Positions 18,400 through 27,300 of a DNA stretch of 64,000 bases are shown piece after piece. The first letter of the stretch is position 1. Each line of letters begins with the position of its first letter. The position numbers were made by a program, and so were the translations under genes. Origin of the DNA: Burkholderiales bacterium JOSHI_001 (GTDB lineage: Bacteria > Pseudomonadota > Gammaproteobacteria > Burkholderiales > Burkholderiaceae_C); the NCBI GenBank assembly GCA_000244995.1, contig CM001438.1, forward strand, positions 1,480,921 to 1,544,920, given 5' to 3'. The notes beneath the pieces are model-generated. The model ran no database searches. It saw nothing but the letters and a program-made list of their open reading frames with translations, and was not told where the DNA came from.

Positions 18400-19494
18400 T
18401 CAGTGCGCGCGGGTGTCAGCGCGTGAAAACGTCACCAAATGGTCAGCAGCCGCCCGGATGCCGATCCATTCGCCGACATGGTGGTCATGGTGGCTGGGCA
18501 CATGGGCCTGCACCTGTTCGCCGCTTTCCAGCCGCAGGGTGTACAGGAACTCGCTGCCGCGGAAGGCCTTGCGTTCGATCCGGGCCTTCACCGGCGACTC
18601 GTCGTCGTGCACGATGTCGTCGGCGCGCAGCAGCAGGTCGCATTCGCCGCCGGGGTAGGCGTCGGGCAGGGGGCATTCGTCCAGGTCGGACATCTCGCCC
18701 AGCGGCGTCAGCACCAGCGGGCCCTGGGCCCCGGGCACGATGCGCGCCGGCGTGAACACCCCGTGGCCGATGAAGCCGGCCACGAAGCGGGTGGCCGGGC
18801 GGTGGTACAGGGCGTAAGCCTCGTCCCACTGCTCCAGCCGGCCCTTGTTCATCACGCCGATCACGTCGCCCACGGCGAAGGCTTCCATCTGGTCGTGGGT
18901 GACGAACAGGGCCGTGGTGCCGGCTTCTTTCAGGATGACGCGCAGGTCCTGTGCCAGGCGCTCGCGCAGGTCCACATCCAGGCTGGAAAAGGGCTCGTCC
19001 AGCAGCAGCAGGTGCGGGCTGGGCGCCAGGGCGCGGGCGATGGCAATGCGCTGCTGCTGGCCGCCGGACAGTTGGTGCGGCGCGCGCTTGGCCGCATGCG
19101 CCAGGCCCACCAGGTCCAGCATGCGGGTCACGCGCTCGTCGCGCTCGCCGCGAGGCAGGTGTTTCAGGCCGAAGGCGATGTTGTCGGCCACACTCAGGTG
19201 CGGGAACAGCGCGTAGTCCTGGAACACCATGCCCACGCGGCGTGTTTCGGGGGCCAGGTGCAGGCCGGTTGCGGCGTCGGCCAGCGGGGTGTGGGTCAGC
19301 GTGATGCGGCCCGCCGCCAGCGGTTCCAGCCCCGCCACGGCGCGCAGCAAGGTGGTCTTGCCGCAGCCCGACGGGCCGATCAGCACGCCGATCTGGCCGG
19401 CCGCCAGGCCCAGGCTGACCCCGTCCACCGCTGCCCCTTTGGCGCCGGTGGCGCCACCGTAGCGCACGCTGACCTGTTCCAACTGCAAGCCCAT
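18400..19494 (-). CDS. ABC transporter ATP-binding protein, ferric iron (FbpC)/PotA type
   Basis: A 364-residue ATPase. Walker A is GPSGCGKTT (residues about 41-49), the Q-loop is MVFQDYALFPHLSV, the signature is LSGGQQQR, Walker B is LLLLDEPFSSLD, and the H-loop is FVTHDQMEA. A C-terminal TOBE-like regulatory domain follows from about residue 240. Together with the divergent FbpB-type permease this indicates import of ferric iron or a related oxyanion/polyamine. It is divergent from the permease, although these genes usually form one operon, and no binding-protein gene is present nearby. Confidence 0.88.
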   Translation of the reverse strand: MGLQLEQVSVRYGGATGAKGAAVDGVSLGLAAGQIGVLIGPSGCGKTTLLRAVAGLEPLAAGRITLTHTPLADAATGLHLAPETRRVGMVFQDYALFPHLSVADNIAFGLKHLPRGERDERVTRMLDLVGLAHAAKRAPHQLSGGQQQRIAIARALAPSPHLLLLDEPFSSLDVDLRERLAQDLRVILKEAGTTALFVTHDQMEAFAVGDVIGVMNKGRLEQWDEAYALYHRPATRFVAGFIGHGVFTPARIVPGAQGPLVLTPLGEMSDLDECPLPDAYPGGECDLLLRADDIVHDDESPVKARIERKAFRGSEFLYTLRLESGEQVQAHVPSHHDHHVGEWIGIRAAADHLVTFSRADTRAH

Positions 19495-19527
19495 GGGGCC
19501 ATGATACGCTCGACCGGAATAAAAATA

Positions 19528-19543
19528 GTTCGCATTGGCGAAC
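19528..19543. promoter_or_regulatory. Palindromic operator candidate between the divergent transporter genes
   Basis: GTTCGC-ATTG-GCGAAC is a perfect 6+6 dyad in the 75-base region between the ATPase and permease genes. The surroundings are unusually AT-rich (AATAAAAATAG). The position suggests one regulator controls both genes. An iron regulator such as Fur is plausible from function, but the sequence is not a good Fur box. Confidence 0.4.
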
Positions 19544-19569
19544 GCATTGATCTGGGATAAGCCGTCGCC

Positions 19570-21180
19570 ATGCGAGCGCTTCTGACCTTGGTGTGCGCCC
19601 TGCTGGCCTTGCCGGTGGCGGGTGTGCTGGCCGCCTGGTTCCAGTGGGACGACGCCGCGCTGGCGCTGCTGCGCCACCAGTGGAACACCGTGTTGCCGGG
19701 CTACGCCTGGCAGTCGCTGCTGCTGTCGGGCAGCGTGGCGCTGGGCGTGGCGGTGGTGGGCGGCGGCGCGGCGGCCTTGGTCACGCTGTTCGACTTCCCC
19801 GGCCGGCGAAGCTTTGAATGGGCCTTGCTGCTGCCCCTGGCCATGCCGGCCTATGTGCTGGCCTATGCCTACACCGACGCGCTGGCCTTCAGCAGCCCGC
19901 TGCAGGCCGGCCTGCGCGGCCTGCTGGGCGCCCAAGGCCCCTTGTGGCCCGACGTGCGCAGCCTGTGGGGCGCGGTGTTCCTGTTCGTGCTGGCGCTCTA
20001 CCCCTATGTCTACCTGCTGGCGCGCACCAGCCTGGCCGAACGCGCACCGCAGCTGATGGAAGCCGCGCGCCTGCTGGGCGCACCGATGCGCCGGCGCATG
20101 CTGGCGGTGGCCTTGCCGCTGGCGCGCCCGGCCATGGCCGCCGGGGTGGCTTTGGCGCTGATGGAAACCCTGGCTGACTACGGCGTGGGGTCGTACTTCG
20201 GCCTGTCCACCTTCACCACCGGTATTTACAAAGCCTGGCTGGTGGCCAACGACCGCCTGGCCGCGGCGCAGCTGGCCAGCGTGCTGCTGGTGGCGGTGGC
20301 GCTGCTGCTGTGGACCGAGCGTCACGCGCAGCGCCGCATGCGCTATGCCGCCAGCCGCCAGGGCGCGCAGCACGCCACCGAGGCCCGGCCGCTGCGCCTG
20401 CAGGGCCACCACGCGCTGCTGGCCTGGGGCCTGAGCGCGCTGCCGGTGCTGCTGGGCTTCGTGCTGCCGGTGGCCTGGCTGGTGCGCATGCTGTGGCTGG
20501 AAGCGCTGCATGCCGACGTGGGCCTGCCGCTGGCGCGCTTTGCGCAGTGGGCCTGGTCCAGCTTCCAGTTGGCCGCGCTGGCGGCCGGGCTGGCCACCGC
20601 GCTGGCGCTGGCGCTGGCCTTTGCGCTGCGCCTGCGTTCACGCCAGCGTTTCGGCGTGCTGCCCGCGGCGGCGCGTGTGGTGTCGCTGGGCTACGCGGTG
20701 CCGGGGGCGGTCATCGCGGTGGGCATCCTGCACCCGGTGGGCGCGCTGCAGGCGGCGTTTCCGACCACCGGTGTGGGCGCGCTGTTCACCGGCACGGTGC
20801 TGGGCCTGGTGTACGCCTACCTGGTGCGCTTTTCGGCGGTGGCGCTGCAGGGCATTGAAAGCGGCTACGCCCGCATCGCCCCGGCGGTGGACGACAGCGC
20901 CCGGCTGCTGGGCGCCACGCCCTGGCGCACCTGGCGTGAACTGCACCTGCCCTTGCTGAAGCGGTCGGCCCTCGCCGCCGCGCTGCTGGTGTTCGTGGAC
21001 GTGATGAAGGAATTGCCCGCCACCCTGGTGCTGCGGCCCTTCGGCAGCGACACCTTGGCGGTGGTGGCCTACAACCTGGCGCGCGACGAACGCCTGGGCG
21101 AAGCCGCGCTGCCGGCGCTGGCCATCGTGGCCGTGGGGCTGATTCCGGTGGTGATGCTGAGCCGCGCGCTGCGCAAGTAG
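19570..21180 (+). CDS. Iron-type ABC transporter permease (FbpB family)
   Basis: A 536-residue inner-membrane protein with about 12 helices and two tandem permease domains, the layout of FbpB/SfuB. Two EAA-like loops are present: one around AARLLGAPMRRRMLAVALPLARPAM, the second in DDSARLLGATPWRTWRELHLPLL (each quoted in part from about residues 160 and 437). It partners with the divergent ATPase. No periplasmic binding protein is adjacent, so one must be encoded elsewhere. Confidence 0.88.
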   Translation: MRALLTLVCALLALPVAGVLAAWFQWDDAALALLRHQWNTVLPGYAWQSLLLSGSVALGVAVVGGGAAALVTLFDFPGRRSFEWALLLPLAMPAYVLAYAYTDALAFSSPLQAGLRGLLGAQGPLWPDVRSLWGAVFLFVLALYPYVYLLARTSLAERAPQLMEAARLLGAPMRRRMLAVALPLARPAMAAGVALALMETLADYGVGSYFGLSTFTTGIYKAWLVANDRLAAAQLASVLLVAVALLLWTERHAQRRMRYAASRQGAQHATEARPLRLQGHHALLAWGLSALPVLLGFVLPVAWLVRMLWLEALHADVGLPLARFAQWAWSSFQLAALAAGLATALALALAFALRLRSRQRFGVLPAAARVVSLGYAVPGAVIAVGILHPVGALQAAFPTTGVGALFTGTVLGLVYAYLVRFSAVALQGIESGYARIAPAVDDSARLLGATPWRTWRELHLPLLKRSALAAALLVFVDVMKELPATLVLRPFGSDTLAVVAYNLARDERLGEAALPALAIVAVGLIPVVMLSRALRK

Positions 21181-21189
21181 GCCTGCGGC

Positions 21190-22818
21190 CTATTCACCCG
21201 CCAGGGCGAACTTCAGCGCCGCCCAGGCCGAGTGGTCGCGCCGGATTTCGCGCGCGGCGTTGTAGCCCGGCAGGCCCGACACGCCGCCGCCCGGGTGGGT
21301 GCCCGAACCGCACAGGTACAGCCCCGCAATCGGCGCCCGGTGGTCACCATGGCCCAGCACCGGGCGCGCGGCCCACATCTGGTTCAGCGACATCACGCCG
21401 TGGAAGATGTCGCCGCCAACGAGCCCGAATGTGCGCTCCAGGTCCAGCGGTGTCAGCACCATGCGGCCCAGCACGCTGCGCTTGAAGTTGGGCGCCCAGC
21501 GGGTGACGGTGTCTGTCACCAGGTCGGCCGCCTGCTCGCGGCAATCGTCCCAGGTCTGGCCGTCGGGCAGGGTGTAGGCAAAGTGCTGGCAGAACAAGCT
21601 GGCCACATGCTGGCCGGGCGGCGCGAGCGAATCGTCCACGCTGCTGGGGATCAGCATCTCCACGATGGGCTGGCGCGACCAGCCGAAGGCTCTGGCGTCC
21701 TGGTGCGCACGGTCCATGTAGGCCAGGCTGGGCGCCATGATGATGCCGCTGGCGTGGTGCTCGGCCAGGGCGGGGCCGGTGTTGGGCAGGCAGGTGAAGC
21801 TGGGCAGTTCCGACAGCGCCACGTTCATGCGCAGCGTGCCCGAATGCGACTTGTAGTGCGCCATGCGCTGCGCGAAGTCAGCCGGCAGGTCGGCCGCGTC
21901 CACCATCCGCGTGAACAGCAAATGCGGGTTCACGTTGGCGGCCACCAGGTCGGCGCTGAAGCGGCTGCCGTCTTCCAGTTGCACGCCGGTGGCGCGGCCC
22001 TGGTTCACCTGCACCCGCGCCACCGGGCTGTCGGTGCGCAGCACCACGCCGTGCGCTTCGCAGGCCCTCGCCATGGCCTGGGTGATGGCGCCCATGCCAC
22101 CCACCGCATGACCCCAGATGCCCTTCTTGCCGTTCACGCCGCCGAAGGTGTGGTGCAGCAGCACATAGGCCGAGCCGGGCGAGTACGGGCTGTCGAAATG
22201 GCCCACCACGGCGTCGAAGCCGAAGGCCGTCTTGACCGGATCGCTCTCGAACCAGGCGTCCAGGAACTCGGCCGCGCTCTGTGTGAACAGGGCCAGCAGG
22301 TCGCGCTTTTGCACCGCGTTCAGGCCGTTCAGCAAGCGGGCCTGGGCCCAGGCACGGGGCAGTGAACGGCTCGGGCTCAGCAGGTCGGGCGGCGTGCGCC
22401 GCGACAACTCGCGCAGCAGGTCGCCCATGGCGTCCAGCCGCGCGTAGTAGGCGGGCAGGGCGGCTGCGTCCTTGGCGGAATACTTCGCCACCTCGGCCTG
22501 GGTGCGCGCCAGGCCGCCGCCCAGCTTCAGGAACTGCGTGTCCGACAGCGGCAGGAAGTTGGAGAGGGGCCGCTCCAGGATGCGCAAGCCCCGCTCGTGC
22601 AGGCGCATGTCCGCGATGATGTGCGGCGCCAGCAGGCTGACGGTGTAGCTGGCCACCGAGTTGCGAAAGCCCGGGTGGAAGCTCTCGGTGACCGCCGCCC
22701 CGCCCACCACGCCGCGGCGTTCGAACACTGTCACGTCGAAGCCGGCGCGCGCCAGGTAGAAGGCGCACACCAGGCCGTTGTGGCCGCCGCCGATGAGGGC
22801 GGCTGTCCTCTTGCTCAT
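21190..22818 (-). CDS. FAD/NAD(P)-dependent oxidoreductase, phytoene desaturase-like (PYROXD2 type)
   Basis: A 542-residue flavoprotein. The N-terminal dinucleotide fold is AALIGGGHNGLVCAFYLARAG with VFERRGVVGGAA, and a C-terminal FAD-contact region contains GLYLCGSGTHPGGGVSG near residue 510. This pattern matches the bacterial relatives of PYROXD2 and CrtI-like amine oxidoreductases. No carotenoid genes are nearby, so a carotenoid role is not supported. It converges tail-to-tail with the permease (nine-base gap). Confidence 0.85.
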   Translation of the reverse strand: MSKRTAALIGGGHNGLVCAFYLARAGFDVTVFERRGVVGGAAVTESFHPGFRNSVASYTVSLLAPHIIADMRLHERGLRILERPLSNFLPLSDTQFLKLGGGLARTQAEVAKYSAKDAAALPAYYARLDAMGDLLRELSRRTPPDLLSPSRSLPRAWAQARLLNGLNAVQKRDLLALFTQSAAEFLDAWFESDPVKTAFGFDAVVGHFDSPYSPGSAYVLLHHTFGGVNGKKGIWGHAVGGMGAITQAMARACEAHGVVLRTDSPVARVQVNQGRATGVQLEDGSRFSADLVAANVNPHLLFTRMVDAADLPADFAQRMAHYKSHSGTLRMNVALSELPSFTCLPNTGPALAEHHASGIIMAPSLAYMDRAHQDARAFGWSRQPIVEMLIPSSVDDSLAPPGQHVASLFCQHFAYTLPDGQTWDDCREQAADLVTDTVTRWAPNFKRSVLGRMVLTPLDLERTFGLVGGDIFHGVMSLNQMWAARPVLGHGDHRAPIAGLYLCGSGTHPGGGVSGLPGYNAAREIRRDHSAWAALKFALAGE

Positions 22819-22840
22819 GGGAGGGCGGGGGGTCCGGGGG

Positions 22841-22915
22841 TGGTCCCGCCGACAGGAATCGAACCTGTATCTGGCGCTTAGGAGGCGCCCGTTCTATCCA
22901 TTGAACTACGGCGAG
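22841..22915 (-). tRNA. tRNA-Arg (anticodon CCT)
   Basis: On the minus strand the 75-base sequence folds as a tRNA. The acceptor is CTCGCCG/CGGCGGG (one G-U), followed by D-arm GTTCAATGGATAGAAC, anticodon stem GGCGC/GCGCC with loop CTCCTAA, T-arm ACAGG-TTCGATT-CCTGT, discriminator A and an encoded CCA. Anticodon CCT reads the rare AGG arginine codon. Confidence 0.96.
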
Positions 22916-22943
22916 GGCAAGGGCGCGGATTGTGGCACGCGGC

Positions 22944-23201
22944 CTATTTGTAGAAGGCTTCCACCGTGCCCTTCAGCTTGATCATCACCGGCTTGCCGCG
23001 GCGGTCCACGGTGCGGGCGGCGGGCACCTTCACCCAGCCTTCGCTGATGCAGTACTCCTCCACGTCGAAGCGCTCCTTGCCGTTCAGGCGGATGCCGATC
23101 TCGTGCTCGAACACGGCCGCCACATGGTACGGGCTGCTGGGTTCGGCGCTCAGGTGGTCGGGCAGGGCGGGACGTTGGGACGGATCTGCGGATTCGGACA
23201 T
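22944..23201 (-). CDS. DUF3297 family protein
   Basis: 85 residues, matching the small DUF3297 family of unknown function: PALPDHLSAEPSSPYH, then FEHEIGIRLNGKERFDVEEY, VKVPAARTVDRRGKP and a final KLKGTVEAFYK. The ATG at 23201 is preferred; an upstream in-frame start adds 11 unconserved residues. It lies immediately upstream of the tRNA-Arg gene on the same strand. Confidence 0.85.
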   Translation of the reverse strand: MSESADPSQRPALPDHLSAEPSSPYHVAAVFEHEIGIRLNGKERFDVEEYCISEGWVKVPAARTVDRRGKPVMIKLKGTVEAFYK

Positions 23202-23270
23202 GGCGGGTGCGTTCAGTCGCTGACAAGCCGCCATTGTCGCGGAGCCTGCGGTCGCAGGCCGCGCGCGCCG

Positions 23271-24266
23271 TCAGTGCGTGGTGGGGCCGGCCGCGTCGCG
23301 CAGCCGCTCCAGCTTGGCCTGGTAGCGCTGCAGGGCGCTGTCGGGGTCCAGCCGCGCCAGGTGAAGGCGAAGCGCCCGTGCGGCTTCGATGCGGCCTTGG
23401 GCTTGCAGCACCTGCACCTGGTTGGACAAGGCGTGGCGGTACAGGGCGCTGCGTTCGGGCTGTCCGGCCAACAGGTGCGCGAACACCGCTTCGGCGAGCA
23501 CCCACAAGCCCTTGCGCTGGTACACCACGCCCAGCGTGTTCAGCGCATGCGGCTGCGTGCCGTGACGCAGCAAGGCGGCGCGGGCCCAGGCGTAGGCCGT
23601 GTCCAGGGCGCCGGTGCGCAGCGCTTCGACCGCGCGGTTGTTCATGTACAGGGCTTCGACGCTGGCGAGGGTGATGGGTGTCAGCACCAGGCCGCGCAAC
23701 TGCTCCGCGGGCAGAAAGTCCACCAGCATCTCGTTGCGCAGCCCGCGCGGGGTGGAAATCGGCGTGCCCAGGCCCAGGTTGACGTGCCCGCTGGCCATCA
23801 GCAAGCCGCCGTCCTGGACCCAGGTGTCCTCGACCTGCGCGCTGTAGAAGCTGACCTGCAGGCCCAGTTCGCGCGCCAGCGCGGCGGCCATCACCAGCAG
23901 CGACAGGCAATTGCCCTGGCCGTCGGCAAAGGCCTGGGCCGCGGTGCGGGTGCGGCTGGCGTCGTAGTCCAGCCGCATGCGGCCACCGGCGTTCAGGGCG
24001 TCCAGCAGGGCCTGGGCCTCGCCCTTGCGGCGCGCCGGGTGCTGCACCTTTTGGCGCAGGAAGTCGCGCATGCTTTCGCTCATGGTGAACAGGTCGCTGG
24101 CGTCCGGGGCTTCGGCGGGTGCCTTGAACTGCTCATCGGCCAGCAGGCCCGGCGGCAAGGCCGCCCCCGGGCCTGGGGCGGCACAGCCGGCCAGCAGGCA
24201 CAGCAGCCATGCCAGCAGCCATGGCGCCAGGCCAGGGACCAGGGAGGACGGGGGGCGCTGGGGCAT
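23271..24266 (-). CDS. TPR-containing lipoprotein with transglutaminase-like core
   Basis: A 331-residue putative outer-membrane lipoprotein. The signal ends in the lipobox LLAGC (Cys near residue 28). Residues about 110-170 resemble a transglutaminase-like core, with Cys in GNCLSLLVMAAALARE and His in SGHVNLGL. The C-terminal 120 residues contain TPR-like helices (ALNTLGVVYQRKGLWVLAEAVF). Downstream of tamB on the same strand, it may belong to the same envelope unit. A CGCTTCA/TGAAGCG hairpin (24267-24294) abuts the start codon, and a GTG start upstream (24323) is an alternative that would absorb it. Confidence 0.75.
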   Translation of the reverse strand: MPQRPPSSLVPGLAPWLLAWLLCLLAGCAAPGPGAALPPGLLADEQFKAPAEAPDASDLFTMSESMRDFLRQKVQHPARRKGEAQALLDALNAGGRMRLDYDASRTRTAAQAFADGQGNCLSLLVMAAALARELGLQVSFYSAQVEDTWVQDGGLLMASGHVNLGLGTPISTPRGLRNEMLVDFLPAEQLRGLVLTPITLASVEALYMNNRAVEALRTGALDTAYAWARAALLRHGTQPHALNTLGVVYQRKGLWVLAEAVFAHLLAGQPERSALYRHALSNQVQVLQAQGRIEAARALRLHLARLDPDSALQRYQAKLERLRDAAGPTTH

Positions 24267-24339
24267 CGCTTCAGGCGCTGGGGCCGGTGAAGCGAAAAAG
24301 CATACGCCGCCCAACCCGCTCACGCCAGCGGAAGGGCAA

Positions 24340-27300
24340 CTACCAGCGCCAGCTCCAGATCAGGTCCAGCGAGTTTTCCTGCCCGCTTTGCGCCCGCAGC
24401 GTGAAGCGCTGGGCGATGCGGTACACCAGCTGCCAGGTGCCGGTGGTGGCGTTCACGCTGCGTTCGTAGCCCACGTACCAGCGGCGGCTCAACTGCCGGC
24501 CCAGCGACACCACGGTTTCGCGCACGTCGCCTTCGGTCTGGCGCAGCGAGAAGTCGGTCAGACCCAGGCTCTGGATCAGCGCGTCGGTGGGCGCTTCACC
24601 TTCGCCGGCAAGCAGGGCCACCGCGGCGCGCTGCAACAGCGCGGTGTCGGTGCGGCCCAGGCCGTCGGCGGCGCGGCCCAGCACCAGCCAGGACAGCTTG
24701 TCCAGGTCGCTCATCTCGGGTTCGCTGAACAGGCGGATGCGCGGGTTCTGCGTGCTGCCGGTGACGGCCACGCCCACCACCACGTCCAGGTTGGGCCGCA
24801 CGGCGCGGATGTCCAGGCGCGCGTTGTCCAGCGGGCCGCTGAAGGCCACCTCGCCGCGTTCGATGCTCATCTTCTGGCCGTAGGCCACATAGGTGCCGTT
24901 CTGCGCCCGCACCGTGCCGTTCACCGCCAGGCGCCCGCCGGGGCTGGTGATGCGCAACTCGCCGCGCAGCCCGGTGTCCAGGCCATGGCCCCGCAGGCGC
25001 AGCTGGGCCCCCAGGTCCACCTTCAGGTCCACCTGGGCATTGCGCAGGGCCGTGGGCAGCGGCGCGTTGCGGGCCAGCGCGCCGTCGTTGGCGCTGCCAC
25101 TGCCGTTGCTGACGGGGGCCTTGGCCGGTTCGCCCGCGGCCCGGCGCACCACCACGTCCTCGTCCAGCGACGGCGCGTCGGCGCGGCTGAAGTCGAACAA
25201 CCCGTCGTCCACCGCGATGTCGCCGTCCAGCTTCAGCCGCTCGGCGTTCAACTGCAACTGCGCCTGGCCGCTGGCCACCAGGCGGCGGTCCAGCCGGCCC
25301 AGCACCCGAAAGCGTTCGGCCTTCAGTTGCAGCGTGGCGCTGGGGGCCGCGCCCAATGTGCCGCCGCCGGACAGCAGCAGGCGGCCGTCCCCGCCTTTGA
25401 AGCTGAAGGTGTCCACCCGCACCTGGGTGCCCTGCAAGGACGCCTGCAGTTCGCCGTCGGACAGGCCCACGCCCTGCAGCGGGTTGCGCACCGACAGGTT
25501 GTTGCCCTGCAGTTCACCGCGCAGCTCGGGGGCGCTGAAACGCCCGCCCAGGCCGGCGCTCACGCGCAGGGCGCCGCCCAGGCGCCAGCCCGGCGGCACC
25601 CAGGTGCCCCAGGCGGCCAGATTGGCCACGCGCATTTCCAGCACGCCGTCCAGCGGCGTGTCGGGCGCCGGCCAGCGGCGCTGCGGCGTGGTGCGCAGCA
25701 CCTGGGCGCCGGCCATCTCGCCCACCAGGGCCCCGGCCACGCCCTGGGTGAACTGCCACACGCCATCGCGTGCCACCAGGCCCAGGCGCAGGTCGGTCAG
25801 GCCCAGGGCCTGCGTGGTGCCGGACTCGTCGGACACGCGCAGGTCGCCCGCCACGCGTTCGAACACGATGTCGGCTTCGAAGCGTTCGCGTGCGTGCAGC
25901 TCGATGCGCGCGCCCACGCGCAGGTCGCCGGTCCAGCCCAGTTCAGGCTGGAAGCGGGCCAGCAGCGGTGCCACGGCCAGGGCTTCGAGTTCGGCGCTCA
26001 GGTCCAGCCGGTCGCCGCCGCTGCCCGCTTCACGCTGCCAGCCGAACTGGGACCAGCGCAGCGCGGCACCGGCGGGCAGCTGGGCGCGGCCCGGGGCCAG
26101 CGTGGCTTCCTGCAGCTGTGCGTGCGGGTCCAGGCGCAGCGTGGCCACCAGGTCCTGGGCGGCCAGCCAGGGCGTGGCTTCGGCCGCCTTGGCGGCGGAC
26201 CTGCCGTTCGCCGTGGCCTGGCTGCCGTTGCGGTCGGCCGCCAGGCTCAGCTGGGCGATGCGGCCCTGCCACTGGCCGCCGCCGGGCGCGCTGTCCTGCC
26301 AGGCCCCGTTGCCTGTGAGCTGCACCCGCGTGCCCTGGCCGCTGTCGCCCAGCAGGCTTTCGGTCCAGGCCGGCGGGCGCACCGGGCTGGCCAGGGCCAG
26401 GCTCAGGCGGTGCTGCGCCGGGGTGCCCTGCACGCTGGCGTCCAGGCTGTCCAGGCGCTGTTCGCCCTGGCGCAGGTCGCGTGCCGTCAGGCGCAGGTCC
26501 AGCGGGGCGCGTGCATCGGTGCCGGCCTGCCACTGGGCCTGGGCCTGGGCCAGCTGCAGCGTCTTCCATTTCAAGCCGGCCAGCCTGGCCTGGCCGCTGC
26601 TGCGCATTTGCGGCCAGCGCCCTTCGAACTGGGCCTGCAGGTCCAGGTCGCCGGCATCGGGCCAGGCTTGCGCGGCCAACGCCGGCACCAGGCGGGTGAA
26701 GGGCGCCAGCGCCGCCACGCGGGGGGTCACCACGCTGAGCTGCCAGCGGTCGTCAGCACCGCTGGGCTGCAGTTGCGCATCCACCTGGGCGCGGTTGTCA
26801 GCGCTGGCCAGGCGGGCCGCCAACTGGGCGCGCTGGCCGTCGGCTTTCAGCGTGATGTCGCCCGCCAGTGGCTGGCCGGCCAGCTGGCTGTTGGCCAGGG
26901 ACAAGGACGCGTCGCCCCGGCCGGCTTGCAGCCAGGCCGCCAGGGTGGCGCCGGGTGCGCGCGCGGGGGCGTGCAGGTCCACGCGCCAGGGGCCGCCCAG
27001 GCGGTGCGGGGCGCTGTTGCGCCATGCTGCGGGCGCGCCAGGCCACCAGGGCAGCGGGTCCCATTGCGACAGCTCGCCCTGGCCGACCAGGTGCCAGCGC
27101 TCGCCGGCTTCGGCCTGCAGCGCCAGCGTGGCCTGGGCGCGCGCGGCGCCGGCCTGCAGGTTCAGCGGGCCCACCCGGGCCTGCACCAGGCGGCCCTGGG
27201 TCACTTGGGCCTGGGCCCGAAGGGCCAGTTGCAGCGGCTGGCGCGGGCCACTCAGCAGGTGACCTTGCAGCGTGGTGTCCAGGCCGATGTCCAGCGGGCC

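Noticed and set aside
19510-19545. A classical Fur box between the divergent iron-type transporter genes
   Set aside because: The AT-rich stretch and palindrome do not match the repeated GATAAT pattern; only a generic operator is supported.
22806-22940. Integrated element next to the tRNA-Arg gene
   Set aside because: tRNA genes are common integration sites, but no integrase, duplicated tRNA end or compositional change is seen on either side.
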